Positions 12,006 through 22,700 of a DNA stretch of 64,000 bases are shown here, in pieces. The notes beneath the pieces were generated by a model that had not been told where the DNA came from, made no database searches, and saw only the letters and a list, made by a program, of their open reading frames with translations. The translations under genes were made by a program, and so were the position numbers. The stretch's first letter is position 1, and each line of letters starts with the position of its first letter. Source of the DNA: Stomorhina lunata. Taxonomy: Eukaryota; Arthropoda; Insecta; Diptera; Rhiniidae. The DNA lies in the NCBI GenBank assembly GCA_933228675.1, contig OW121745.1, positions 1,149,346 to 1,213,345 of the forward strand, read 5' to 3'.

Positions 12006-12399
12006 ATAATTTATGACATGAACCTAAGCCCGACTCGAACTCACGACCATCAACATTTAAAATAATATGTATATGTCTATATATATATCTATTTTTTTCA
12101 TATTTTTGTAATTACATTTCTTAAAATCTTTTTACTAACATTTTTTTAGGACACAACTTCTTTTTCCTTTTTCTGTCAAAACTATTATTGTTCTTTTTGA
12201 CAGATGTATTGGAAATTTCTAATAAAAACGGAATCAGTGTCGCTAGTTCTTACTTTGAGTTACAGAAACACTTTTTTCCAGGTCGAGAAACGGAATTTTT
12301 TGTTTCATACTTTTCGCTGTGATAACTTATCAGTTTGAGTTACAGAAATGACCTACAGGTTTGCCTCAATTTCAATTCTGTCAGCTTTTTCTGATACAA
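12006..12399. other. Spacer without a gene
   Basis: AT-rich sequence between the dispersed repeat and the long-inverted-repeat transposon. The only motif noted is a perfect pol III B-box-like GTTCGAGTC on the minus strand (12032-12040). Confidence 0.5.
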
Positions 12400-14410
12400 G
12401 CTCAAGACAAACCAAATCTGACTGTTTAAAAGAAGACTTATGAATTCAAAATATAACTTTATTTAAATTGTATACTAACACATGTAAAACCACAAACACA
12501 TAATTATTTTAAAATTTTCTCCCATTGAGTTGTACTGATTTTGAATATTTGACAAAATTTTTCTTCTATAATAGTTTTATTTTATAAAGAAGTTTTTTGA
12601 AACTTTATGTTTTATTTTAATTTCTGCCAAGCTCTTAGGGGAAATATGTGGAAACGAAAAACTCTACTATCTACGGTAACTCTTGCTTTACAAAAATCAC
12701 GTCTACACTTATATTTCGATTTTTTTTTATAAACAGATGTTAATGAACCATTTTATTCTTATTATTTCTCGAACTGACTGCCTAGTTACTATTATTTTTA
12801 ATGAATGATCACGACCATTCATCAAAACGAGTTGTTTTTGCATATTGCCCTTTTGATGATTTTGAAATAAGTGTGAAAATGAAATAAGCCCCAAAATATT
12901 TTTAGGGACTTATTTCATTTCAGAATTTTGGGGAGTTATTTTGTATGAAATAACTCCCAATATAAAAAATGAAATAAGTCCGAAAAAATGCCGCCCTTCA
13001 CGGCGGCATGAAATAACTCCCCACGAAATAAGTCCCCAAAACTAAAATGAAAAAACTCCCCAAAAAAATATATGAGTGGCAACAACAACGTTTTCTAGGG
13101 TTTTATTTCATTTTTTGGGGACTTATTTCATTTTTTATTTTAGGGAGTTATTTCACATTCTGAAATGAAATAAGTCCCTAAAAATATTTTGGGGACTTAT
13201 TTAATTTTCAAATTTATTTCAAAATCATCAAAAGTGCAACTTTTATATATGCAAACACAACTCGTTTTGATGAATAGTAGTGACCATTCATTAAAAATAA
13301 TAGTTACTAGGCAGTAAGTTTGAGAAATAATTTTGCTATGTAAGGTTCATTAACATTACAGAAAAAATAGCACATTGTTATATGTTGTAGATCAAAAAAT
13401 GATTTATAGGTATATATAAAATCTGTTTATAAAAAAATCTCCAATTACACTGTGTGTAATTTTTTAGGTCATGGAAAAATAACCACATACGGACACCACC
13501 ACGAGATAGAGGATCAAAAAAAAGAAGACACGTGTCTTTCAGTTTTGTCAAATGTCCTCCCCTTTTTTGTGGGCGGGGCCCTAAAGATTTTGGGCCTCTT
13601 TGCCTTTTTTGCAAAAAAGTGGTCATCTTCTCAGGCTCATATCTTCCAAACCGTTAGGAATTTCGATTTACTGTTTGAGGCAAAGTTGTAGCCATTGTCA
13701 TGAGGAATAAAAATTGTGAACGCATTAAATCAAAAAACGCCATCTTAGAAATCAAAATCGCAAAAAACTTAAAAAAAACGATTTTTTTAGGCTTTTTTTA
13801 CATGTTCAGGTTCATACGTAGCAAACCGTTCAAAATTTAAGAAAATAATATACTACAAAAATGTAGCTAAGACCTCACTTAACAACTTTTTAGAACATAC
13901 AAACATCCTAGGAATGATCCTTAACACAGTAAGGGTAGCGCTAAGGAAACCATAAAAATTAAAAATTTCCCAAAAAAATGATATTTTCAATGCTTATTTT
14001 TTTTTACTTCAACAATTAAAAATATAACCATATACAAATACAACTACGTGATAAAAGACAAAAAAGACCATATATTCTAGTTTTGCCCCAAGTCATGGAG
14101 TTTTTTCAGAGGCCCCCAAAGATTTGAGGTCTTGGTGTCATTAAAAAAGTAATCATTTTCTCAGGCGCATATTTTGCAAACCGAGTGGAATTTTCATTTT
14201 CTCTTTAAGGCAAAGATATTGTATAACCCTTGTAAAGAACAAAAATTGTGAACACATAAAATGAAAAAAACGTCATTTAAAAAAATCAATTTTTTTACCT
14301 TTTTTCCCATGTTTAAGTCCATACGTAGCAAACCGTTCTAAATTCAAGAAAACAATAAGCTACAAAAATGTACATAAGATCTAATTAAACAACTTTTTAG
14401 AACATTCAAT
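12400..14410 (+). repeat. Left inverted-repeat arm with internal tandem duplication
   Basis: Pairs with the right arm: the strings around 12600-12720, 13480-13700 and 13800-14090 recur inverted at 17115-17900. Within the arm, 14100-14410 is a diverged direct copy of about 13580-13900 (shared 'ctcaggc.catat.tt.caaacc' and 'catacgtagcaaaccgttc' lines). No coding function is credible here. Confidence 0.8.
12720..13438. mobile_element. Non-autonomous foldback element nested in the left arm
   Basis: Tips ATTTTTTTATAAACAGAT (left) and its reverse complement (right, 13421-13438). Inside, 12740-12960 folds back on 13090-13356: 'gttaatgaacc', 'ctgcctagt.actattattttt', 'catcaaaacgagttg' and 'ccaaaatatttttaggga' all recur inverted. 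The middle carries many short GAAATAAGTCCCC / GGGGACTTATTTC units in both orientations. The right arm of the host transposon lacks the block, so it is an insertion. No ORF. Confidence 0.75.
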
Positions 14411-14587
14411 TTCTAATACAAAAATAATTTAATTTCATTTGATTTAATTTCATTTCGTATGTGTAAAATTTTTTTATTTTAATTTTTTTTTGTTGTTATT
14501 TCAACATTAATATACAATGGCATATATCACAAAAATAAGATAAATAAATATGGAAATAAATAAAATAAATAAATATTTGTGTCATGT

Positions 14588-16583
14588 TTATAAAGTTGAT
14601 GGCCCTGGACTTGTAAATAGCACTCTCTTAAGTTGTGGATCCAATTCGTCGTCCGAATCATCCGAATCTGACTCTGATTCAGAACTTAGGGTGCGCACGG
14701 GTACGTTGCTTCCAGACTGCCCTCCATCATAAGCTTTTTCTTCTTGAAATACTTCATTGACATCATACAGGGTAATCTTGTGGCTCCACCAACATACCTG
14801 AAATAAAAACAAAAATCAAAAAAGGAATACAAAGCAATGCATCAATATATTTGATATTACCTCTCCAAGCAATGCGTCTAGTTTTTTGCCTTTGTACCGT
14901 TTTTCCATGGGCATTGTGGTTTGATGAAACCGTTCTCCTTGCTCATCGGATTCAGTAGACAGTTGCTTCATAAAATCGTCAAAATGAAAATGAAGAAAGT
15001 GCAGCTTTAATGTCATCGATGCGCCGATTTTCTCAAAATAATACAGCATTTCTTTCACCCATTCTCTTGCTTCCGGCTCAGCGTCTCGATCCCCTCCCAA
15101 GACTCTGGTGCATACACGTTGAAGATAAATCCATGCCATTGAATGATTTTCATCAAGCGCTGACTCAAAATTTGTCTTGAAAAGCTTTCTAATGTCTGGG
15201 CCATTAAGTACTCCTATCAAACGATAAAAAAAGAAACAGAAAAGAAAAGTAAATATACAATAAGGTGGAAAATATAGGATTTAGTTTACTACAATACATA
15301 CCTTTCTTAATTTTGTCATCGCTACGCTTTGAGAAAACACTTTTCAAATAGTCAAATGCATTTGGACAATTTATAACAGCCACTTCGATGAATTTTTTAA
15401 CAATTCCCAATTTAATGTGGAGCGGTGGCAGCAAGATATCATGAGTATTGTCAATCAAAGGTGCATTTTTCAGTCTATGTTCTTTCATTTGTTCCTCCAC
15501 ATTTCCTCTTGGTGTCCACGAATTACATTCGAATTGATTCAGAGATCGCGAATCCCAATTACAACGAAAACAAAAGAATTTGGGAAAGCCGCCTTTATCA
15601 ATGATCCCTTGCATAATGTTGATGACCTTCAAATCACAGCAAATCTTCCATTTATTTTCGTAGTATTTGATTTTTTCCATAATATTTTTCAATGTTTCGT
15701 AGTTTTCTTCCATGTTGACACCGATTGCTAGCGGAATGCAAGGTTTTCGGTTCGACATATGCAATAACACTGCCTTCAAGCTTGAAACAGAACTATCAAT
15801 AAATAATCTCCACTCACTAGCGATGTAGTTTATTCCCATTTTTACCACCAAAGCTTTTATATCGTTGCAGTAAGCGAACGAATTGTCATTATGTAGAGTG
15901 TAGAAGTTCTGAAATTCAGCTTGCCGTTTCCGGTATGCCGAAGAGTTAACGTTAGCAAGTGTTAATTTTCTTTGCTTTAAAAACGCTGTCAAAAATATGG
16001 GAAGCCGCTGCGATAATCCCAATATGGCCACAATGAAATCCATTTCCATTTGTGTTATTAGTTGTGGTCCATCTCTTCCTTGTTGAGGCTCATAATCGCC
16101 GTCAAACGGATCTTCATAAGTAACACCACCTTCAGTATTCATTCCTGTAAATTCTGTCCTGAGATCTGTACTTGGTGGCCTTGGCGGTACAAAATTTTCA
16201 GGTGCAAGCACTGGTAGTGTAGCTGTTGCAGTTGCTTTATAAATTTTATTCTTCTCACCATGTCGATTCATTCCACGTGTGTAATTTACGCATGCATAGC
16301 AAATGTTTACATCATGAGCACCTGGGCGATAAATCCAGTTTACCGGTTTACAATACTTCATACTAAATTTTGCTCCGCTCAACCATGCCATGAGATTGTT
16401 ATAGCATTGGCGACACACTATATTAGGTGTGTAATTTTCACTGGTCAAGTCTACTTCGTCGAAAAACAACGTATATGCTCTTCTGAATTCGCTAGTTAGA
16501 AGATTCTTTTCTTTTCCATATTTGTTTTTTCTAATTTGATGACCGCAAACGTAGCAAAATAAATTAATTTTTTCACACTGCAT
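14588..16583 (-). CDS. Putative transposase of an uncharacterised multicopy arthropod family (3 exons)
   Basis: Predicted spliced gene: exon 1 16583-15302, intron 15301-15214 (GTATGT...AG), exon 2 15213-14861, intron 14860-14798 (GTAATA...CAG), exon 3 14797-14588; 614 residues, phases 1 and 0. The N-terminus has zinc-binding Cys pairs C10/C13, C57/C60 and C95/C98. Later come FIDSS (D263), CCDLK (D317), CFRCNWDSR (338-346), LLPPLHIKLG and, in exon 2, LHFLHFHFDDF and DEQGERFHQ. The C-terminus is acidic, rich in Ser and Asp. I recall this motif set from many high-copy 'uncharacterized' arthropod proteins. The copy number, the long flanking inverted repeats and acidic residues placed like a DDE triad (D263, D317, E of GERFHQ) suggest a transposase, which is inference. 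The start is the first ATG of the frame, just before the zinc motif. Confidence 0.7.
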
Positions 16584-16689
16584 ATTGAAATCGTATAACT
16601 TTCACCGCTGAGCTCTCGTTTACGTCGTGTTTTGTAATGCCTCGGTGCGAACATCATATCACTTATATATTGCGTCCAGGGTTTCATGA

Positions 16690-18144
16690 TTGTTTCTTGA
16701 ATGAACGGTTTGCTACCTATGGACCTGGTTAGGTAAAAAATCGATTTTTGGTTTTTTATGGCAAGAGCTGATTTTTTTACTTTTTTAATTTTTCCTAAGC
16801 GCTACCTAGCCTAAAAAGTAGTTCACTTTTGCGGTTACCAAGGCGCTACCTAAACGATATTGAGGATCATTCATATAATGTTCGTATGAATGATTCAAAA
16901 AAGTTGTCCAATAAAAATGTATCTTTTCTAGGTGACTGTTTCTTGAATTTTTAACCTGTCCATAACCAGGTAAAAAATCAATTTTTAAAAATTTTGTGAT
17001 CTTGAAGATTAATTTTTTATATGTTGAGAATTTTTCTTTTTTATGACAAGAGCTAATTTTTGAATTTTTCACTTTTGTCGTTACTTAAGCGCTACCTAAA
17101 TGCTGTTAAATGGTGGTGAATTGGGCCAAAACTGGAAGATATGGGCTTTCTTGTCTTTCATCACGTAGCGGTATTTGTACTATATATGGTTATATTTTTT
17201 CTTGTTGAAGTAAAAAAAAACATTAAAAATAACATTTTTTCGGGAAATTTTTAATTTTTATGGTTACCTTAGCGCTACCTTTACTGTGTTAAGGATCATT
17301 CCTAGGATGTTTGTATGTTCTACAAAGTTTTTAAGTGAGGTCTTAGCTTTATTTTTGTTGTATATTGTTTTCTTAAATTTTGAACGGTTTGCTACGTAGG
17401 AACCTGAACATGTGAAAAAAGCCTAAAAAAAATCGATTTTTTTTAGTTTTTTTGCGATTTTGATATTCAAGATGGCGTTTTTTTGATTTTTTGTGTTCAC
17501 TATTTTTATTCCTCATGACAATAGCTACAACTTTGTTTCAAAAAAATCAAAATTCCTAACGGTTTGGAAGATATGAGCCTGAGAAGATGACCACTTTATT
17601 GCAAAAATGACAAAGAGGCCCAAATTTTTAAGGCCCCGCCCACAAAAAAGGGGAGGACATTTGACAAAACTGAAAGACACGTGTCTTCTTTTTTTTGATC
17701 CTCTATCTCGTGGTGGTGTCCGTATGTGGTTATTTTTTTTTATGTTGCACCGTGTTATAAGTGTAGACGTGATTTTTGTAAAGCAAGAGTTACCATAGAT
17801 AGTAGAGTTTTTCGTTTGCACATATTTCTCCTAAGAGCTTGGCAGAAATTAAACCTAAAATATAAAGTTTCAAAAAACTTCATCATAAAATAAAACTATT
17901 ATTGAAGAAAATTTTTTTCAGTGCAAATTATCAGAAAATTTAAAATTCGCGCGAATTTTTAATTTTCTGATAATTATAAGAACAATTTTTTTAAATATTC
18001 TAAATCAGTACAACTCAATGAGAGAAAATTTTAAAATAATTATGTGTTCGTGGTCTTACATGTGTTAGTTTACAATCTAAATAAAGTTATATTTTGAATT
18101 CATAAGTCTTCTTTTAAACCAGTCAGATTTGGTTTGTCTTGAGC
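16690..18144 (-). repeat. Right inverted-repeat arm
   Basis: Reverse complement of the left arm from 17115 outward. The inner part (16690-17115) consists of degenerate copies of the same unit, with repeated 'gcgctacct' and 'tttgctac.ta..gacctg' lines. It carries no nested insertion. The open frame at 17607-17798 is a shadow of the one in the left arm. Confidence 0.78.
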
Positions 18145-18553
18145 AGGGTTTAAATAAACTGCTATAGCATTTTTCAAATAGTCGGATATTTCATATAAAA
18201 TTGTGCCAACAATATGAAACAAAACCACCTTTCGCTTTTATAAAAACTAGAACCAAAAACTATTTCCAAAATTTCATATATAAATTTACTACTTCCTTCA
18301 CATATTTTCGTGGTGTGCGAAAATGATTTTAGGTTTTAGGAACTATTTTATACCACTGTAAAAAACAATAATATGCATTTTTTCATTTTAGCATTTAGTT
18401 TTATATTCTAAGTTATGAAAACGAAAATGTTACTCGCAGTAAAATTTATTCTCATAACTATTTTGAAAATATGAAAAATAAAAATTTGACTAAAATGAAC
18501 TAAAAAGGTCGACTGCCACTGACCAGAGACAAAAACTATCAAGAAATATAAAA
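18145..18553. other. Spacer without a recognisable gene
   Basis: AT-rich sequence between the long-inverted-repeat transposon and the BEL/Pao element. Nothing convincing on either strand. Confidence 0.5.
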
Positions 18554-18558
18554 CAAAG

Positions 18559-19008
18559 TGTTTAATGCTGTATGAAATATGACCAAGCACCCTGTTTTTT
18601 TAGTAACGGTCCTACAAGAATGTCATCATTATTTATTATTAATTTTCTCATTTTCTCCTTATTCTTATTTTAAAATCAAGCTGTAATTTGCCTTTACATA
18701 TTACTTTCAAGTCACTCTATTTTGAACTTTCAAGTCATAAAGCATAAATGTGACCCAACAAAAAAAGTGAACAAACATTGAAAAACATAAAAGTGAAAAA
18801 GAACAAAAATTGAATTATTAAAAAGAAAAAACATAAAATTAAACAAATAAGAAAAAACATACAATTAAACAAATAATAAAAACATAAAATTTGTAAACTT
18901 GAATATTTAAATAAAAAACAAAATCAAATACAAAAAAAACAATAAAAGAATTTTTATTAAAAAAGGAACCAAAAATAAAATACAGTCCACAGACTCTAAC
19001 AATAAACA
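18559..19008 (+). repeat. BEL/Pao 5' LTR
   Basis: 450 bp, TG...CA, by eye identical to 25738-26187. It is preceded by the CAAAG duplication. A TGG at 19011 probably opens the primer-binding site; the tRNA is not assigned. Confidence 0.95.
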
Positions 19009-19487
19009 TTTGGCCACTTCGAGCCGTATATAGTGGAAAACAAGTGTTTTGTGAAATAATTACAAAAAAATTTTGCTAATTTCTAGAAGAATTTTTTGTG
19101 TCAAAAAAAAAATAACGGGAGTTTAAAAAATTTTTTGAAACAACAAATAATCATCCAGCGCAATCGTTTTCAACAGACCCAAGCAGAGACCCAACAGCAG
19201 CGACTCAGAAGACCCAACAACAACAACAAATAAGTAAGTACGAAAATTTCTAAATAATAAATTGTTCTGCCGCTGTCCACAATAAAGAAGGAAGAAACCA
19301 TAGGGTTACCATCAGTGTGAGAACTCCTCTTCTACCGGGGAAATAAAAATTGCTTCAGTTTTATAAATTTTTGGAAATTTATTAATATTTTTCGATACTT
19401 TTTGTTGTTTAAATCGCTAGCAGGGACTTTTTTGTTTAATTTCGATTCTGTTTTTTCTCAATTCGTTTTCCGACCCAAAAATAAACA

Positions 19488-19730
19488 ATGGCAACCGAAA
19501 AATTTGCAAATTGTACAAATGATCTTTTGGATTTTGAAACCGTTTATTCAGAAGCTGGTGCGGAAGATAACATTCATGCGTTAGAAGTTCTTCGTATTGA
19601 ACTTGAATCACTTTGGACTCAAGTCAAAAGAGCTTATGAAGAATGCAGGGACAAAAAACAGGAACCTACTGAAAAATCGATCGACAAAACTAAGCTCAGA
19701 GATCGCTACAAAATGGCGTTAGCTGCTTAA
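19488..19730 (+). CDS. BEL/Pao gag N-terminus (split from pol by a frame break)
   Basis: First 80 codons of the gag-pol polyprotein, starting at the first ATG after the leader; charged and helical-looking. It stops at a TAA overlapping an A8 run (19729-19736). Skipping one base there continues into a frame reading ..CLGSINAEIQAL.. and then the long ORF, which has no ATG of its own in that stretch. So the two are one gene with a +1 break. Whether this is a true mutation, a homopolymer assembly error or programmed frameshifting cannot be told here. Confidence 0.75.
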   Translation: MATEKFANCTNDLLDFETVYSEAGAEDNIHALEVLRIELESLWTQVKRAYEECRDKKQEPTEKSIDKTKLRDRYKMALAA

Positions 19731-19731
19731 A

Positions 19732-22700
19732 AAAAAGTGTTTAGGATCAATTAATGCGGAGATTCAAGCGTTGTCGACTCCCATTAATGACTCTAGTAAA
19801 CAGGAACGTAGTTCGTCTGTTGAAACCCCAAACCTAGATAGTGACATTTCTTTTGTGCGACTCCCACCTTGCGACACAGATATATTCTATGGAGATTTTG
19901 TGACATGGCCAACATTCCGAGATCTTTTTACGGCGATCTACGTAAAAAACTCACGTCTTAGCAAAGTCGAGAAGCTTTTCCATTTACTACAAAAGACTGG
20001 AGGAGATGCTAAAAATATAGTCTCAACTGCCCCATTAACCAACGAAGGTTTTGACATCGCTTGGAAAAACCTTACAGCCCAATACGAAAACAGTCGGATC
20101 CAAGTCAACGAACAACTGAAAATTTTATTTGACCTTCCGAAAGTTACCGAAGACTCAGGGTCGTCCATTCACACTCTGCAACGAAAAGTTAACGGTTGTA
20201 TTCAGGCGCTAAATGCTTTAGGGGTAAAAACTGATTCTTGGGACCCTCTTTTGGTATATTTTTGCTCAACAAAACTTCCCCGAACCCTATTGAAAGAATT
20301 TGAAAATTCTCTTAAAGAAATTACAAAAGTTCCAACGTGGGAACATTTTAATAGTTTTCTTACTCATCATTCTAAGACGTTAGAATCAATTGCTGCCATA
20401 ACACAATCAACCACAAAATCTGTTCTGGCTCAAAACCATAATTCAAAATTTGTTCCAAAACAAAATCGAGTTCACACTTTCCAAACAAATACGACTCAGT
20501 CAGAAAATGGGTCTAAAAATAGAAGACATTTTGGATTAAGTAGGGCTCAGACAAATGACTCAGCACACATTTGCCAACATTGCAAAGAGTCTCATCATTT
20601 GCGATCTTGCCCCAAATTCTTAGAAAAAAATGTTAGTGATAGAATTCACATAGTAAGAGTCACAAATTCTTGTTATAATTGCCTCTCTGTCGACCATAGT
20701 GTCAAGGATTGTAAGAGTAAATTCAGTTGTAGATTATGTCATCAAAAACACCATACGTCATTACATAAGGGACCAGACACGCAGTCGAAAAACTCAGCTA
20801 GTGATGCAACAGGACCCAGTACAAGCTCCGCTGCACAAAGCCAATTTACACGACCGGAAATAGCTCCAAATGCTTCTGTCCCAAATTTTACATCTTTGAC
20901 CCTACAAGAGAGCAAACAGTTCAATCATTCTCCCAACGAGCGAGAAACCCTTCTATTTACTGCAGTTGTGCAAATAGAAACTAGAGGTGAAAGATACCAG
21001 GCAAGAGCAATCATCGACCCTGGATCTCAGTCAACATTTATATCGGAAAAATTAAAAAACCGACTAAATCTTCCTACCAAACGAAACTTAGTTCATGTCA
21101 CTGGTTTGAGTCAAACAGTAGCAGAAACCTCAAACAAAGCATGTCTATTTAACCTTTGTTCGAGGGTGGACCAACATTTTAAATTAGAGGTATGGGCTCC
21201 AGTCTTAAAAACCCTTCCATCTAATTTGCCGCCCCAAACGTTAGTTTCTCAATACTTCAGTGAGGCTGCTAAACTAGAACTAGCAGACCCTCATTTCAAT
21301 CGAAGCCGACCCATCGACCTGCTAATAGGCCTCGACTTAGGCCCCTATATATATTGCATGGAAACACCGATGCGGTCCATTGGATCCCTTATAGCGCAAA
21401 AAACAGTATTTGGCTGGATTGTGGGGGGGCCAATTTCTACAACTACACAACCAAAATCAACAGTATCGCTACTCAACACGTCGTCCCTTGACAAAATCCT
21501 TACACGCTTTTGGGAGGTGGAGGAGACCCCAAAAATGATTTTGAGGTCAGAAGAGGACACATTTTGCGAAAGTCATTTTCAGTCCACGACATATAGGAAT
21601 GACTCAGGAAGGTATATAGTTACCCTACCCTTTAAAAATGACATAGAAATAGGCGCATCTAGAAATATAGCCATGGCCCAGTTCTTACGAATGGAACGCA
21701 TGCTTAACCAAAAACCTGAACTCAAAAAGCAATACGACCAAGTTATTGTTGAGTACCTTGAGTTAGGACATATGAGAAAGGTTTCTCCCCTGGATATCAA
21801 CAAAACTCCAAATTATTACCTGCCGCATCACGCAGTAATAAAGCCCGACAGGTTGACAACGAAGGTTAGAGTAGTTTTCAACGCTTCGAGCCCGTCTTCA
21901 AATAAGAGAAGTTTGAACGACATTTTGTACCCAGGACCTATACTTCAGCAGGATTTAGTGATCCTTATATTGAAGTGGAGATTCTTTCGTTTTGTGTATA
22001 ACGCCGATATCACAAAAATGTATCGACAGATACTCATAGACCCTACTCAAACACAATATCAAAGGATATTGTTTCGAAAATCCGAGAACGATCCTATTAA
22101 GGATTACGAACTCCTTACAGTGACGTTTGGAGTCAACTGCGCCCCGTTTCTGGCCATAAAAACTCTTCTTCAATTAGCCGATGATGTTAAACGAAGTCAC
22201 CCCAAAGCATCCAATATTTTGCAACAAAATATGTACGTGGATGACGTCTTAGCAGGTGACCATACTTTAAACAACGCCATTGAATCTCGTAAAGAACTCA
22301 CTAATGTCTTAAAATCAGCAGGATTTGATCTGATGAAATGGACATCAAATGACCCACGAATAATCCAGGATTTGCCAAAAGAGACTCTACTACCGCTCGA
22401 TTGGTTAAACTTGTCAGAAAATGCTGGAACAAAAACTCTTGGGATCAAATGGAACATTTCCTCAGATTCATTTACATTCACAGCTCCAGATATTGAACAA
22501 AGAGAAATATATACCAAAAGAGAAGTTTTATCTGCAATTGCCAAATTCTTTGACCCTTGTGGATGGATAGCACCAGTTATTGTTGACGCAAAGTTAATAA
22601 TGCAACAGATTTGGTTAGATAAAATCAATTGGGATGACAACCTAAAACACATGACTTGTCTCAAATGGCAGAAATTTGTGAAAAACTGTACCAAAATCAA

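Larger units (their letters stand above)
12400..18144 (-). mobile_element. Long-inverted-repeat DNA transposon with a 3-exon gene
   Basis: The left arm starting GCTCAAGACAAACCAAATC (12400) is the reverse complement of the right arm ending at 18144. Similarity continues inward to about 14090 on the left and 17115 on the right, and degenerate repeats of the same units fill the rest up to the central gene. The left arm is interrupted by a foldback insertion (12720-13438). The single central gene (16583-14588) is intact once two short introns are removed. I could not find a target duplication next to the arms, so the exact termini are uncertain. Confidence 0.75.

Noticed and set aside
12032..12040. 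A tRNA gene
   Set aside because: Only a B-box-like motif; no cloverleaf, A box or terminator can be drawn.
13452..13691. Open frames in the arms of the long-inverted-repeat transposon (also 17607-17798)
   Set aside because: They are mirrored with indels in the opposite arm and have no recognisable domain.
16496..16687. Extra upstream exon for the 614-residue gene
   Set aside because: It lies in another frame overlapping the first exon and has no family motif; the ATG at 16583 already precedes the first zinc motif.
12400..18144. P-element or Galileo assignment for the long-TIR transposon
   Set aside because: The arms look Galileo-like, but the protein lacks P-type THAP and transposase motifs.
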